Shown piece by piece: positions 1 to 9,709 of a stretch of DNA of 41,689 nucleotides. The translations under genes and the position numbers were made by a program. Numbering within the stretch: the first letter of the stretch is position 1; every line of letters begins with the position of its first letter. Origin of the DNA: Treponema sp. (GTDB taxonomy: Bacteria > Spirochaetota > Spirochaetia > Treponematales > Treponemataceae); contig SHOL01000003.1 in assembly GCA_004294945.1 (NCBI GenBank), forward strand, positions 1 through 41,689, given 5' to 3'. The notes beneath the pieces are model-generated. The model worked only from the letters and a program-made list of their open reading frames with translations, was not told the DNA's origin and searched no databases.

Positions 1-387
1 ATGTTGGACTGTTATAATGCTAATCCTGACTCGATGGAGCGGGCTATTGAATTCTGTTCTTCCGTAGCATGGAAACGGAATAAAATTTTTGTTTTGGGAA
101 GCATGCTCGAATTGGGCGCTGAATCTGAAACTGCACATCGTTCTGTCTGTGCTAAAGCAGCCGTTTCCGGCGTTCGGTCTGTCCTGTTCTTTGGTTCAGA
201 GATAATTGAAGCCGCCCGAAACACCGAATGGGGAGCCGTAAAGGTATATTTCCTTGAAACTATTGAAGAGGTAATTGCAACTCTGAAGGAAGCAGTTTCC
301 GAAGGTGATCTCGTGTTGGTAAAAGGTTCCCGGGGGATGGCTCTTGAACGAATCATGCCCGCCCTATCGGAGAGATTTCAATGCTAG
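1..387 (+). CDS. murF: MurF, UDP-N-acetylmuramoyl-tripeptide--D-alanyl-D-alanine ligase (3' part only)
   Basis: Cytoplasmic ATP-dependent ligase that adds D-Ala-D-Ala to the UDP-MurNAc-tripeptide, the last soluble step of peptidoglycan precursor synthesis. The window opens inside the gene. The ATG at position 1 is an internal Met just before the family motif DCYNANPDSM, which sits at the junction into the C-terminal Mur ligase domain. The remaining 128 residues show the Rossmann-like C-terminal domain, including VLGSMLELG and the terminal LVLVKGSRGMALERIM typical of MurF. The stop overlaps the ftsW start by 7 bp, so the two are likely translationally coupled within a dcw-type cluster. The N-terminal and central ATP-binding domains lie outside the window. 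The identity is firm; the true start cannot be seen. Confidence 0.93.
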   Translation: MLDCYNANPDSMERAIEFCSSVAWKRNKIFVLGSMLELGAESETAHRSVCAKAAVSGVRSVLFFGSEIIEAARNTEWGAVKVYFLETIEEVIATLKEAVSEGDLVLVKGSRGMALERIMPALSERFQC

Positions 388-1529
388 TGCGTTCAATGAT
401 CGTTGCGGAAAAAAATAAAAATCCCGAAAAGATAGATATGCCCTTTGTCATTCTTGTTCTGATTTTGTGCGGTCTCGGGATGACTACCCTGTATTCCGGG
501 ACAGTCGGGTATGCAAACAGGTTATTCGGGGATCCCCTGTATTTTATTAAAAGGCAGGCTCTAAATTTGATTGCAGGGATATGTGTATTATTTGTTTCTG
601 CATCAGTCAATTTTGATGCTGTAAGAAAACGCCTGCCGGCGCTGCTTGTATTCACTATTATTTTAAGCCTGATGCCATTTATTCCGGGAATAGGAATATC
701 CCGAAACGGAGCATCTCGATGGATAAACCTGGGATTTTCTACGTTTCAACCCTCTGAACTGATAAAAATTGTAATTGTTATATATCTTGCTCATATTTTT
801 GCAAAAAAGCATGATCGTCTTGATGAACCGGAGGTGTCTGTCTATCCCGCAGCTATGGTCACTTTTTTGTTTACAGGACTTGTCTATCTTCAAAATGATT
901 TTTCCACTGCCTTTTTTATCCTGCTGGTCAGTCTGTCGATTTTTTTTCTGGCCGGAGTTTCGATTTTCTTCTTTATTAAGCTCTGTCTTGTGTGTATTCC
1001 TTTCCTTCTTTTAATGATTCTGAGCAAAGAATATCGGGTAGAACGCATTTTATCTTTTTTTCGTCCGGGAGATGATCCTCTCGGGGCTGGGTACCAGGTA
1101 AATGCTTCGATCAATGCATTGCGGGAAGGCGGCTTTTGGGGGAGAGGACTTGGTAACGGAATTAAAAAAATTGCAAGCATTCCAGAAGTGCAATCTGATT
1201 TTATTTTTGCAGTCTGGGGCGAAGAGATGGGCTTTATCGGTGTTTTTCTCTATATCTGCCTGCTATGCTTGTTTGCCTGGAGAGGTTTTCTGGTGAGTAT
1301 GAAGTGCAACGACAGATTCCGGTCTTTGCTGGCCTTTGGCTGTACAGTTATAATTCTCTTACAGGCACTCTTGAACTGCAGTGTAGTTGTCCGTTTATTG
1401 CCTGCAACCGGAATTCCGTTGCCGTTTTTTTCTTCGGGCGGTTCTTCTTTACTGATCACTTTATGTTTGTGCGGTTGTATAATCAATGTTTCGCGGTGGA
1501 AAAACAGGGGAGAATTTGAAAATGTCTGA
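381..1529 (+). CDS. ftsW: FtsW, septal peptidoglycan glycosyltransferase (SEDS family)
   Basis: Polytopic membrane protein of 382 residues that polymerises lipid II at the division septum together with a class B PBP. Visible family signatures are the W-I-N-L region followed by QPSE at about residues 123-126, GRGLGNGIKK near 255, SDFIFAVWGEEMG near 273-285 containing the Asp (about D274) thought to be catalytic in SEDS proteins, and PLPFFSSGGSSLL near 346-358. About ten hydrophobic segments can be seen. FtsW rather than RodA is inferred from the murF-ftsW-ftsQ-ftsA-ftsZ context. The start at 381 overlaps murF; a second ATG at 396 is a possible alternative. The 3' end overlaps ftsQ. Confidence 0.94.
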   Translation: MLVRSMIVAEKNKNPEKIDMPFVILVLILCGLGMTTLYSGTVGYANRLFGDPLYFIKRQALNLIAGICVLFVSASVNFDAVRKRLPALLVFTIILSLMPFIPGIGISRNGASRWINLGFSTFQPSELIKIVIVIYLAHIFAKKHDRLDEPEVSVYPAAMVTFLFTGLVYLQNDFSTAFFILLVSLSIFFLAGVSIFFFIKLCLVCIPFLLLMILSKEYRVERILSFFRPGDDPLGAGYQVNASINALREGGFWGRGLGNGIKKIASIPEVQSDFIFAVWGEEMGFIGVFLYICLLCLFAWRGFLVSMKCNDRFRSLLAFGCTVIILLQALLNCSVVVRLLPATGIPLPFFSSGGSSLLITLCLCGCIINVSRWKNRGEFENV

Positions 1530-2343
1530 ATCTGCATTTATCGACACCTTTTCGGCGCATGCTGTTTCGTCTAGCCAGGAAAAAGAATGGAAACCGGTGC
1601 TGCTCAAAATTCTTTCAGGATTTCTGCTCCTTTTTGTTTTGGCCGAATGTGCTTTCTATTTTGTTTTCATTCCGATGACCGCCCGTATTCACGTATCTGT
1701 TCATGGCTCTATAGGAACTGGATCAGACGAAATTCGATCAATAGCCGGCATCACAGGGCAGGAACGCTGGATTACATTCGATACAGCTTCTGCAGCTGCA
1801 ACCCTTGCGGCAAATCCCCTGTTTGAATCAGTGGTTGTAGAGAAGAAATTTCCGGATAAAATCATCGTTACAGTGATTCCTCGAAATCCGGTAGCCGTTG
1901 CATTCGGAACAGTGAATGGCAGAACTGTTCCTTTAGAGATTGACCGTTCTGGTGTTGTTTTCCGCATTGGCCATTGTGATGTTGATACCCGTCTTCCGCT
2001 GATAACCGGGCTTTCGTTCGATCAGCCTGTAGCCGGTATGAGATTGCATTCCCGGCTCAAGCCGCTTCTGAAGGACCTGGCTGAAATTGAGAGAAATAAC
2101 CCAACTCTGATTTCATCTATTTCTGAAATTAAGGTAGAAGAAAAAACATATGGAGGTTATGACCTGGTTTTATACCCGGTGCATACACCTGTGCGAGTCA
2201 GGACCGATAAGGCGTTGAACCAAGACAGATTACAGTATATGATGCTCGTACTGGATGTAGTTCAGGATCTTGCGCTGGATATTGATGAAATCGATATCAG
2301 GGCAGGTACTGTTGCCTACAGACTAAAGGGGGAGCAGCTTTGA
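1522..2343 (+). CDS. ftsQ: FtsQ/DivIB-type cell division protein with POTRA domain
   Basis: Bitopic division protein that bridges cytoplasmic FtsA/FtsZ to the septal synthases. The 273-residue product has a short cytoplasmic N-terminus, one membrane segment at about residues 27-51, then an exported POTRA-type domain (about 53-125; note RIHVSVHGS and NPLFESVVVEKKFPDKI) and the beta domain. I chose the ATG at 1522 because GGGGAG lies just upstream at 1507-1512 and the gene then overlaps ftsW by 8 bp. An in-frame ATG at 1486 would add 12 residues inside ftsW with no advantage. FtsQ sequences diverge strongly, so the call rests on topology, the POTRA pattern and position between ftsW and ftsA. 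Confidence 0.85.
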   Translation: MSESAFIDTFSAHAVSSSQEKEWKPVLLKILSGFLLLFVLAECAFYFVFIPMTARIHVSVHGSIGTGSDEIRSIAGITGQERWITFDTASAAATLAANPLFESVVVEKKFPDKIIVTVIPRNPVAVAFGTVNGRTVPLEIDRSGVVFRIGHCDVDTRLPLITGLSFDQPVAGMRLHSRLKPLLKDLAEIERNNPTLISSISEIKVEEKTYGGYDLVLYPVHTPVRVRTDKALNQDRLQYMMLVLDVVQDLALDIDEIDIRAGTVAYRLKGEQL

Positions 2344-3581
2344 GTGACGTCGTTGTCGGACTCGACATCGGGACCAGTCGCGTTCGTGCTGTAGTTGGAG
2401 AAATTTCCGATTCCGGAGTTTTCCAGATCACGGGAGTGGGGACTAGTCCTTCTACGGGATTGCGCAAAGGTGTTGTAGTAAATATTGAAAACACCGTGCG
2501 TGCCGTTTCACAGGCTGTAGAAGCAGCCGAAATGATGTCCGGAATCGAAGCTTCTCATTGCCTTATCGGAATCGGCGGTACTCATATTGACGGTCTAAAT
2601 TCTCGAGGTGTTGTTGCTGTAACAGGCAAAGGCAGGGACAACAGGGAAATTGGTCCTGAAGATATTAATCGGGTTATTGATGCTGCCAAAGCGGTGGTAA
2701 TTCCGATGGACCGTCAAGTTATTCATGTAATACCCCAATCATATATTGTTGACGATCAACGCGGCATTAAAGATCCCAGAAATATGATCGGAGTCCGGAT
2801 GGAATCCGAAGTTCATATCATTACCGGATCGGTAACGTCTGTTCAGAACATCGTAAAATGCGTTAACCGCGCCTCTCTAGCCGTTGACGAATATATGTAT
2901 CATGCGCTTGCTGCGGTAAAATCTGTCATGACCGATGATGAACGCGAGCTTGGCTCCATTCTTATCGATATCGGCGGCGGGACAACTGATGTCGTTGTGA
3001 TGGCCGATGGGGCTCCATTGTTTACTTCGGTACTACCCGTCGGAGGCATTCAGGTTACCAGCGACATATCGCTGGTCAAGGGAGTATCGCTTGAAACTGC
3101 AGAAAAGATAAAACTTGATGCAGGCTGCTGTTGGGGAGCCTTGGTTGAGGATAATGAAGAAGTTATCCTTCCGGGAGTCGGAGGTCGTCCACCGGTTGTA
3201 ATACCCAGGATGGAAATTTGCGAAATTATCCAGCCGCGAATGGCAGAAATCTTGACTATTGTTCATAATAAAATAACTCCTGTCACACGATCCCGGCAAT
3301 TGTCCGGGAATGTTGTGCTGACAGGCGGAGCTTCACTGCTTCCCGGAGTGGTTGAACTGGCTTCAGAGATATTCAATACTCAAGCAGTTCGATTAGGCAT
3401 TCCTGGAAATTTTGGCGGGTTGACTGGAGAATACAGAAGTCCGGACTATGCAACCGTTCTCGGACTGGTTCTTGCCGCTTACGAAAAGAGAAAGAACTCC
3501 GAACCGGTATCGAATGAGCATGATAGACCCGAACAACCAGTTTTTGAACGGCTCAGAAACTGGTTGAAGGAGTTTTTTTGA
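2340..3581 (+). CDS. ftsA: FtsA, actin-like division protein
   Basis: Actin-fold ATPase that tethers FtsZ to the membrane and recruits later division proteins. Of 413 residues, the N-terminal phosphate-1 motif VGLDIGTSRVRAVVGE is at about 6-21, the phosphate-2 motif ILIDIGGGTTDVVV near 205-218, and the adenosine motif VVLTGGASLLPG near 326-337. The C-terminus FERLRNWLKEFF is an amphipathic helix, as expected for the membrane-targeting sequence. The start is a TTG at 2340 that overlaps the ftsQ stop by 4 bp and is preceded by an AAGGGGGAG Shine-Dalgarno at about 2326-2334, so coupling to ftsQ is likely. No key motif is missing. Confidence 0.95.
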   Translation: MSDVVVGLDIGTSRVRAVVGEISDSGVFQITGVGTSPSTGLRKGVVVNIENTVRAVSQAVEAAEMMSGIEASHCLIGIGGTHIDGLNSRGVVAVTGKGRDNREIGPEDINRVIDAAKAVVIPMDRQVIHVIPQSYIVDDQRGIKDPRNMIGVRMESEVHIITGSVTSVQNIVKCVNRASLAVDEYMYHALAAVKSVMTDDERELGSILIDIGGGTTDVVVMADGAPLFTSVLPVGGIQVTSDISLVKGVSLETAEKIKLDAGCCWGALVEDNEEVILPGVGGRPPVVIPRMEICEIIQPRMAEILTIVHNKITPVTRSRQLSGNVVLTGGASLLPGVVELASEIFNTQAVRLGIPGNFGGLTGEYRSPDYATVLGLVLAAYEKRKNSEPVSNEHDRPEQPVFERLRNWLKEFF

Positions 3582-3706
3582 GATGAGTGTGTCCCTGTTG
3601 CTCAGGATGCGCTGTCCGCTACTTGCTTTGAAAATGGTTTTTCATGTAAAAGACATTATTGTGAAAATACATAATGCTGGTTGTTTTTTCTGGGAGGGAA
3701 AAATCT

Positions 3707-4915
3707 ATGAAATTTGAGGTCATCGATCAAAGGGAAACGAGTCCCACTGTTATAAAGGTTGTAGGCGCTGGTGGCGGAGGCTCGAACGCTGTTAACAGGA
3801 TGATGGCCGCAGGTCTTCAGAATGTCGACTTTATCGTAGCAAATACCGATCTTCAGGCGTTGAATTACTCTAATGCCCCGGTAAAACTTTCCATCGGATC
3901 AAAGCTAACGGGCGGTCTTGGTGCGGGTGGAAAACCGGAAGTAGGCGAAAAAGCCGCTATTGAGGACACTGAATCGATTACAAATGCTATCCGCGGCGCT
4001 GACATGGTTTTTGTTACTGCAGGTATGGGCGGAGGAACCGGAACTGGAGCAGTACCGGTCATTGCCCAGATCGCCCGGGATCTGGGCGCCCTTACTGTCG
4101 GTGTTGTAACCAGGCCGTTCGATTTTGAGGGAAAAGTCAAGCAGCGGCTTGCAGAAGCGGGTATAGACAAGCTCAGAAAAGCAGTCGACACCTTGATTGT
4201 CATTCCGAATCAACATCTTTTAAAGTTGGTCGACAGACGAACACCAATTAAACAAGCTTTTATCATGGCTGACGATGTCCTTCGACAGGCCGTACAAGGA
4301 ATTTCCGACCTCATTACAAATCCCGGACTCATAAATATCGATTTTGCCGATGTTAAAACCACAATGGAGGGGCAGGGAGATGCCATTATGGGAATCGGTA
4401 CCGGTAGCGGAGATAATCGGGCCGTTGATGCCGCAACCGATGCGATCAACAATCCTCTTCTTGAGGATTCGCATATTGAAGGCGCAAATCATATTCTTAT
4501 CAACATAACCGGTAACGAGGACATGACTCTTCTGGAAATTGAGGAAATCGTGAAAATTGTTACCGCCAATGCCGATCCCGAAGCCTTGATTATCTATGGC
4601 ACTGCAACAGACAACAGTCTTGAAGACAAGATCAGCGTCACAGTGATTGCAACTGGGTTTGTATCCTCAGCATACAAAATGAACCTGTCCCGTAAAGATA
4701 TACTGTCTTCCGCTTCAGACAAGGGTCCGTCTGCGGAGGGAGATTTTATGACCGGTACAGAATGGAAGCAGTGGAACGAACGGTCCCAGAAGCCGGCTCT
4801 TGGACTAGGTCCGAGAAACAGTGCTTTGCCGATCCAGCCGGTTGTCGTTCCGGCGTCTACAGATGATCTGGATACACCTACTGTTGTAAGACTTCAACAG
4901 AAGGCTCAAAACTGA
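3707..4915 (+). CDS. ftsZ: FtsZ, tubulin-like division GTPase
   Basis: Forms the cytokinetic Z ring. The 402-residue product has [11 protein letters not shown] at about 22-32, the NTDLQAL loop at 46-52 and the tubulin signature GGGTGTG at 108-114. The tail ends in [14 protein letters not shown], a recognisable version of the C-terminal peptide that binds FtsA. The ATG at 3707 is chosen because a GGGAGGG Shine-Dalgarno lies at 3691-3697; an upstream in-frame ATG at 3674 would place that site inside the coding region. The 125 bp between ftsA and ftsZ is the widest gap in this block and could carry a promoter, but I see no convincing -35/-10 pair. The stop TGA lies inside the probable start of the next gene. 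Confidence 0.96.
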   Translation: MKFEVIDQRETSPTVIKVVGAGGGGSNAVNRMMAAGLQNVDFIVANTDLQALNYSNAPVKLSIGSKLTGGLGAGGKPEVGEKAAIEDTESITNAIRGADMVFVTAGMGGGTGTGAVPVIAQIARDLGALTVGVVTRPFDFEGKVKQRLAEAGIDKLRKAVDTLIVIPNQHLLKLVDRRTPIKQAFIMADDVLRQAVQGISDLITNPGLINIDFADVKTTMEGQGDAIMGIGTGSGDNRAVDAATDAINNPLLEDSHIEGANHILINITGNEDMTLLEIEEIVKIVTANADPEALIIYGTATDNSLEDKISVTVIATGFVSSAYKMNLSRKDILSSASDKGPSAEGDFMTGTEWKQWNERSQKPALGLGPRNSALPIQPVVVPASTDDLDTPTVVRLQQKAQN

Positions 4916-5814
4916 ACAATACGCATATTCTGGAAGAATGGAAGGCGTTTCTTCTGACGGGAGAATCGCAATCCCCCCTGACTGTCCAGACGTATGGCTA
5001 TGCGGTTAGTTTTTTTCTTTCGCGGATGGAAGAAATGTCGGTCGATGTTCTCTATGCGACACCGCAGGATTGTGCAAATTTCGTTCAGGAACGCTCGGAT
5101 TTTGGACTTAGAGGAAAAACCATTGCGCGCGATATTGCCGCGCTCAGATCTTTTTTCCGGTATCTTCTGCTGAAAGGGGTGCGCACCGATAATCCTGCTG
5201 ATGTTCTTGAAAGCCCTTCGCGGGATTCACTGATTCCACGAGTTTTTAGTCCTGAGCAGGTTAACCTTTTTCTGTCCTCCATCCGCACTGATTCCGTTTT
5301 CGGTATACGAGACAAAGCCTTGTTCGAACTGATCTATTCTTGCGGACTTCGAGTCAGCGAAGCGGTATCCCTGAACACTGGAGATGTGTCTTTTAAAACC
5401 TTGACCCTTAGGGTAACCGGTAAAGGGAACAAGGAACGAATGATTCCTTTCGGTCAGACTGCATCGGACTTGTTGGAGGAATATCTGAACAAAGCACGTC
5501 CAGAATTGGCGGGAAAAAAGCGTTCCAGTGCCTTTTTTTTGAATTACAGAGGCTCCCGTCTGTCCAGGAAGGGAATCTGGAAACGCTTCCGTGAAATAGA
5601 GATTGAGTCAGGCTTGTTCGGTAAAATTCATACCTTGCGACATTCCTTTGCAACTCATCTTCTTGCTGGGGGCGCAGATCTGCGGTCTGTTCAGGAATTG
5701 CTCGGACATGCTGATATTTCAACAACCCAGCTGTATACCCATGTCGATACAGAATCATTACAATTATATCATGCGGATTTTTTTGACAATTACAGGGCAG
5801 ATTCCGATCTGTAA
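4912..5814 (+). CDS. Xer-type tyrosine recombinase (XerD-like), probable CTG start
   Basis: Site-specific tyrosine recombinase of the XerC/XerD type, expected to resolve chromosome dimers at dif during division. The first in-frame ATG (5026) would cut off about 38 residues. The frame is open upstream and encodes a normal N-terminal SAM-like core-binding segment (LEEWKAFL, then [16 protein letters not shown]). Starting at CTG 4912, 7 nt after GAAGG, gives 300 residues, the usual Xer length, and overlaps the ftsZ stop by 4 bp. Catalytic residues on this numbering are R147 (CGLRVSE), K171 (TGKGNKER), H240 and R243 (HTLRH), H266 (LLGH) and nucleophile Y275 (TTQLYTHV). A CTG at 4930 is an alternative start. 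A second Xer gene lies at 9706; XerC versus XerD cannot be settled by eye. Confidence 0.9.
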   Translation: MNNTHILEEWKAFLLTGESQSPLTVQTYGYAVSFFLSRMEEMSVDVLYATPQDCANFVQERSDFGLRGKTIARDIAALRSFFRYLLLKGVRTDNPADVLESPSRDSLIPRVFSPEQVNLFLSSIRTDSVFGIRDKALFELIYSCGLRVSEAVSLNTGDVSFKTLTLRVTGKGNKERMIPFGQTASDLLEEYLNKARPELAGKKRSSAFFLNYRGSRLSRKGIWKRFREIEIESGLFGKIHTLRHSFATHLLAGGADLRSVQELLGHADISTTQLYTHVDTESLQLYHADFFDNYRADSDL

Positions 5815-5841
5815 TATATAACTATCCTGTTGGAGGCATTT

Positions 5842-6567
5842 ATGAAAGTAATTAACACTGTTTCGTTCGTTTTCCTGTGCATAGTGTGTGTCTCGTGCAG
5901 TCCGAGCACCAAGCAGATCAGAAGGATGCAACAGCTCGAAACCGGAGTGGTCAATCCGACGACAATTGATGAACTCGAATCCGCAATCAAGACATACCAA
6001 AAGCGTATCGAAGACGTGCTCAATTCCGATATCCGGATTGGCATCTGGTACAAAATTCTCGGGACACGATACATGGATAATGGAATGTATGGAAAAGCGC
6101 TTGAAAACTTTCAGACTGCCATTGAATATTTCCCGACCAATCAAAACCTGTACTACTTTGTCGGAGTCTGTGCCGGGTATATGGCAAAGGCTTCGTTGGA
6201 CTTTGCCGCTTCCAGTTCGCACATAGAACGAGATCATTACTACAACCTGTCCGAATCCGCATATAAGCGGGCTCTGGAGCTGGAACCTCGATACGAACGA
6301 GCCTTATACGGCTTATCGGTGTTGTACGTGTTTGAACTGGATCGTGCTGAAGAAGCCATTCCCTATCTGGAACGGATCATGGAAATAGAGAAGCGGAATC
6401 TGGATGCAATGACCGTTCTTGCCCGGGCCTATTATGTAACAGGGACACCAGAACGGGCTATTCAGCTGTATGACAGAATAATTTCCGAATCTAAATCCGA
6501 GGAAAGAAAGGAAGAAGCCCGAAAGAACAAGGAGTTCATCCTGGGTCAAACCTATGAAGCGAATTGA
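5842..6567 (+). CDS. TPR-repeat lipoprotein
   Basis: A 241-residue predicted lipoprotein. The N-terminus MKVINTVSFVFLCIVCVSCS is a short hydrophobic signal ending in a VCVSC lipobox, loose in the way spirochete lipoboxes often are, with the lipidated Cys at about residue 19. The mature part holds several tetratricopeptide-like helical pairs, for example around NGMYGKALENFQTAIEYFP, SAYKRALELEPRYERALYG and TGTPERAIQLYDRII. TPR lipoproteins are protein-protein scaffolds; the partner is unknown. The ATG at 5842 has GGAGG at 5832-5836. An in-frame TTG at 5830 is rejected because it sits on that Shine-Dalgarno. The 3' end overlaps dprA by 14 bp, so it is probably cotranscribed with it. Confidence 0.85.
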   Translation: MKVINTVSFVFLCIVCVSCSPSTKQIRRMQQLETGVVNPTTIDELESAIKTYQKRIEDVLNSDIRIGIWYKILGTRYMDNGMYGKALENFQTAIEYFPTNQNLYYFVGVCAGYMAKASLDFAASSSHIERDHYYNLSESAYKRALELEPRYERALYGLSVLYVFELDRAEEAIPYLERIMEIEKRNLDAMTVLARAYYVTGTPERAIQLYDRIISESKSEERKEEARKNKEFILGQTYEAN

Positions 6568-7546
6568 ACTTGCCCTTGGTCTTAACCGATGCGGATTTTT
6601 GACTGCAAGCGAAAAGAGTTCTCTTTTTAAAAAACTTGACAATCTTAAAGCCCTTACGGTACTTTCTATAGAAGAAATCAGTTTTCTGACGGGCAGATGC
6701 ATTGATACAAAGTGCTGGGAACCAGCTTCTCTCCAGGCGATTGTCGAGCACGACACGTATTTGATGAACATGTTCGGGATCAATATGGTCTCTATCGATT
6801 CGGCGGATTATCCCCCGCTTCTCAGAGAGATACATGATCCGCCCTTTGCCTTGTTCTGGCGCGGTTTTTTGCCGGATCCGGAAAAGCCTCTTGTTGCAAT
6901 TGTCGGCACAAGAAGTCCCACAGGAGATGGCGTATATGCTGCTGCCAGAATCGCGAAAGAATTTGCAGAATCCGGTATTTCGGTGATTTCCGGATTAGCG
7001 AGGGGGATTGATGCTTTTGCGCATAAGGGAAATATTGAAGGCGGGGGGAAATCTGTTGGAGTGCTTGCTTCCGGTGTAGATCGGATTTATCCGGCCAGTA
7101 ACAAAATACTGGCTGCACGAATGCTTCAGCATAATGGATGTCTCCTGTCGGAGTATTCACCCGGAGAATTGCCCCTCAAGTTCCGTTTTCCGCAGAGGAA
7201 TCGCATAATATCCGGTTTAGCGCGTTCAATACTTGTTATTGAAGCTCCCGAACACTCCGGAGCTCTGATTACCGCGGATTTTGCTCTGGAGCAGGGAAGG
7301 GACTTGTTTGTCGGTAAAGATGCACTGCACTCGGCTCGTTCTTCCGGAACACGATGTATGCATTCCCAGGGAGCTCGAGCTGTACAGAGTGCCGAAGAAG
7401 TTCTGTTAACCTGGACTGATTTTGTATGTACGGAAAAGAAGCCTGGCGCTGTTTCAGCGAAACGACCCATGAACGCTCAGGAAGCCGGTTTGCAGTTGGC
7501 TTTCGAATTTAGACAACAATTAGGCCTTCCTGTGAAGGGTGTATGA
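6554..7546 (+). CDS. dprA: DprA/Smf family DNA-processing protein
   Basis: Rossmann-fold single-strand DNA-binding protein that loads RecA on incoming DNA in transformable bacteria and is widespread elsewhere. Family motifs in the 330 residues are VAIVGTRSPTGDG near 114-126, SGLARGIDAFAHKG near 148-161, GVLASGVDRIYP, then FRFPQRNRIISGLA and GALITADFALEQGRDLF. An N-terminal SAM-like helical region precedes the Rossmann fold. I see no clear C-terminal winged-helix domain, so this may be a short form. It overlaps the preceding lipoprotein gene by 14 bp and is followed 12 bp later by topA, the usual dprA-topA arrangement. A competence role in this organism is not shown. Confidence 0.93.
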   Translation: MKRIELALGLNRCGFLTASEKSSLFKKLDNLKALTVLSIEEISFLTGRCIDTKCWEPASLQAIVEHDTYLMNMFGINMVSIDSADYPPLLREIHDPPFALFWRGFLPDPEKPLVAIVGTRSPTGDGVYAAARIAKEFAESGISVISGLARGIDAFAHKGNIEGGGKSVGVLASGVDRIYPASNKILAARMLQHNGCLLSEYSPGELPLKFRFPQRNRIISGLARSILVIEAPEHSGALITADFALEQGRDLFVGKDALHSARSSGTRCMHSQGARAVQSAEEVLLTWTDFVCTEKKPGAVSAKRPMNAQEAGLQLAFEFRQQLGLPVKGV

Positions 7547-7558
7547 GGAGAAAATCCA

Positions 7559-9709
7559 ATGGCTGTTAAAAAGACCGTGACCAAAAAAAAGGAAATCCGA
7601 CCGACTTTGGTCATCGTCGAATCGCCTGCCAAAGCAAAGACAATTGAAAAGTATCTTGGAAACGGTTTCATGGTGAAAGCGTCGATGGGGCATTTGATCG
7701 ATTTGCCAAAATCGCGAATTGCAATCGATGTACACAACAATTTTGAGCCCGAGTACATTACGGTTCGAGGGCGTGCGAAGTTGCTCAAGGAACTTCAAAC
7801 TGATGCGAAGAAATCTAAAGAAGTATTGCTCGCAAGCGATAATGACCGCGAGGGAGAAGCTATTGCATGGCATTTGCGCAATTCTCTGCGTTCAAAACAG
7901 GATATACCGGTACGCCGTATTGTTTTCAATGAAATTACGCCGCAAGCAATAAAAGAAGCGGTTAAGCACCCTCTGGATATAGATGAAAGCAAGGTTAATG
8001 CACAGAAAGCCAGACGGGTTTTGGACCGTCTTGTGGGGTACAACCTCTCTCCGCTGCTCTGGAAAAAGGTTAAAAACGGTTTGTCTGCCGGAAGAGTACA
8101 GTCCGTTGCACTCAGACTTATTTGTGAACGAGAAGCTGAAGTTGAAAACTTCATTCCGGAAGAGTATTGGACCCTCGATGTAACATTTCACAAAGGAAAG
8201 CATGACTTTATTGCACAGCTGGTGCAATACAGAAATGAAAAACCGGAACTGAAAAACGAACCGGAAGTGCGTACAATTATCGACGAGATTAAAGATAAAG
8301 AATGCCGGGTATCCGATATCAAGTATGTTGATAAAAGTATCAAGCCTAAAGCTCCATTTACTACTTCAAAGCTTCAGCAAATGGCCGCGAACCGTCTTGG
8401 TTTTACTTCAAAGAAAACGATGCAGATCGCCCAGCAGTTATATGAAGGCATTAATATCGGTTCAACTCGCGTTGGACTTATCACCTATATGCGAACCGAT
8501 TCAGTTCGCATATCTACTGTTGCAATGGAAGATGTCCGCACCTGGATATCGCAAAAATATCCTGAAGAGCTTCCTGAAAACCCGATTGAATATTCTGTAG
8601 AAAAAAAAGCTCAGGATGCTCATGAAGCAATACGGCCAACGTATGTTACGTACACGCCTGAATACCTGAAGGAATATCTTACCCGAGACCAGCAACGCCT
8701 GTATTCCATAATCTGGGAACGGTTTGTTTCCAGCCAAATGAAGACTGCGAAGAGTCGTACTACCAGTATCGACCTTGTCTCTGGACAGGCTTTGTTCAGG
8801 GTTTCAACGACAAAGATTATCGAAAAAGGATTTTATAAGATAACAAAAACACTTGTTGCGCGGGAAGAAAAAGAGAAAAGTCTTCCTGAACTTGCACCCG
8901 GCGAATTGCTGCAGCCAGTAGAATTTAAACCGGAACAGCATTTTACTCAGGGCCCTTCGCGGTATACCGACGCTTCTATTGTTAAAACGCTGGAGGAAAA
9001 GGGGATAGGCCGTCCGTCTACCTATGCGCCGATTATATCTGTTCTTCTGGAACGATACTACGTGACAAGATCCAATAAACAGCTTGTTCCAACTGCACTG
9101 GGCAGAATCATCAATGATATGTTGGTGGAAAACTTTTCTTCTGTTGTGGACGTCAATTTTACCGCAGCCGTAGAGAATAACCTTGATCGGGTTGAAGAAT
9201 CACAACTTGAATGGCCTACAATGATTGGTGAATTCTACGCCCCTTTCAAGACTCGGGTAGACGAGGTTATGGCAAGTCTGGACAGCATGAAAGGCCGTCT
9301 GGATGAACAAAGCGATTACGTATGCGATAAGTGCGGAAAACCGATGTTGAAAAAACTTGGACGGTTCGGATTTTTTCTGGCCTGTTCAGGGTTTCCTGAA
9401 TGCAGGAATACCCGTTCGATACCCCTAGCGAAATGCCCCCGACCGGGCTGTAACGGAGAGATAGTCGCTCGCCGCACCAAAGGACGCGGGAAGGAATTTT
9501 TCGGCTGTACAAATTATCCCGAATGCGATTTTATCAGTCATTTCAAACCGATTAATATGCAATGTCCTCAATGCGGACATTTCCTTGTAGAAAAGTTCGA
9601 CAAAAAGAACGGTTCTTTCAAATCCTGTATCAATCCTGAATGTGATTATTTGCATACCAGCGATGAACCGGGTGATCCTTCGGTGCAAGGAGAAGACTCA
9701 GACGAATGA
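7559..9709 (+). CDS. topA: TopA, DNA topoisomerase I (type IA)
   Basis: Relaxes negative supercoils by transient single-strand cleavage through a 5'-phosphotyrosine. The 716-residue product begins with the TOPRIM domain (VIVESPAKAKTIEKYLG near 19-35; acidic cluster ASDNDREGEAIAWHL near 91-105). The catalytic Tyr is about Y310 in YMRTDSVRIS, and GIGRPSTYAPIIS follows near 482-494. Three C-terminal four-Cys zinc ribbons are visible: CDKCGKPM...CSGFPEC, CPRPGCNG...CTNYPEC and CPQCGHF...CINPEC. The ATG at 7559 has GAGGAG at 7545-7550. The 3' end shares ATGA with the next gene. Complete, with nothing missing. Confidence 0.97.
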   Translation: MAVKKTVTKKKEIRPTLVIVESPAKAKTIEKYLGNGFMVKASMGHLIDLPKSRIAIDVHNNFEPEYITVRGRAKLLKELQTDAKKSKEVLLASDNDREGEAIAWHLRNSLRSKQDIPVRRIVFNEITPQAIKEAVKHPLDIDESKVNAQKARRVLDRLVGYNLSPLLWKKVKNGLSAGRVQSVALRLICEREAEVENFIPEEYWTLDVTFHKGKHDFIAQLVQYRNEKPELKNEPEVRTIIDEIKDKECRVSDIKYVDKSIKPKAPFTTSKLQQMAANRLGFTSKKTMQIAQQLYEGINIGSTRVGLITYMRTDSVRISTVAMEDVRTWISQKYPEELPENPIEYSVEKKAQDAHEAIRPTYVTYTPEYLKEYLTRDQQRLYSIIWERFVSSQMKTAKSRTTSIDLVSGQALFRVSTTKIIEKGFYKITKTLVAREEKEKSLPELAPGELLQPVEFKPEQHFTQGPSRYTDASIVKTLEEKGIGRPSTYAPIISVLLERYYVTRSNKQLVPTALGRIINDMLVENFSSVVDVNFTAAVENNLDRVEESQLEWPTMIGEFYAPFKTRVDEVMASLDSMKGRLDEQSDYVCDKCGKPMLKKLGRFGFFLACSGFPECRNTRSIPLAKCPRPGCNGEIVARRTKGRGKEFFGCTNYPECDFISHFKPINMQCPQCGHFLVEKFDKKNGSFKSCINPECDYLHTSDEPGDPSVQGEDSDE

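Noticed and set aside
3582-3706. Promoter in the ftsA-ftsZ gap
   Set aside because: Several weak partial boxes (for example TTGAAA), but none with an acceptable -10 at the right spacing.
5783-5817. TTGACA at 5783-5788 followed by TAATAT as a promoter for the TPR lipoprotein gene
   Set aside because: The spacer would be 23 bp, too long for a sigma70 promoter, and the -35 lies in a coding region.
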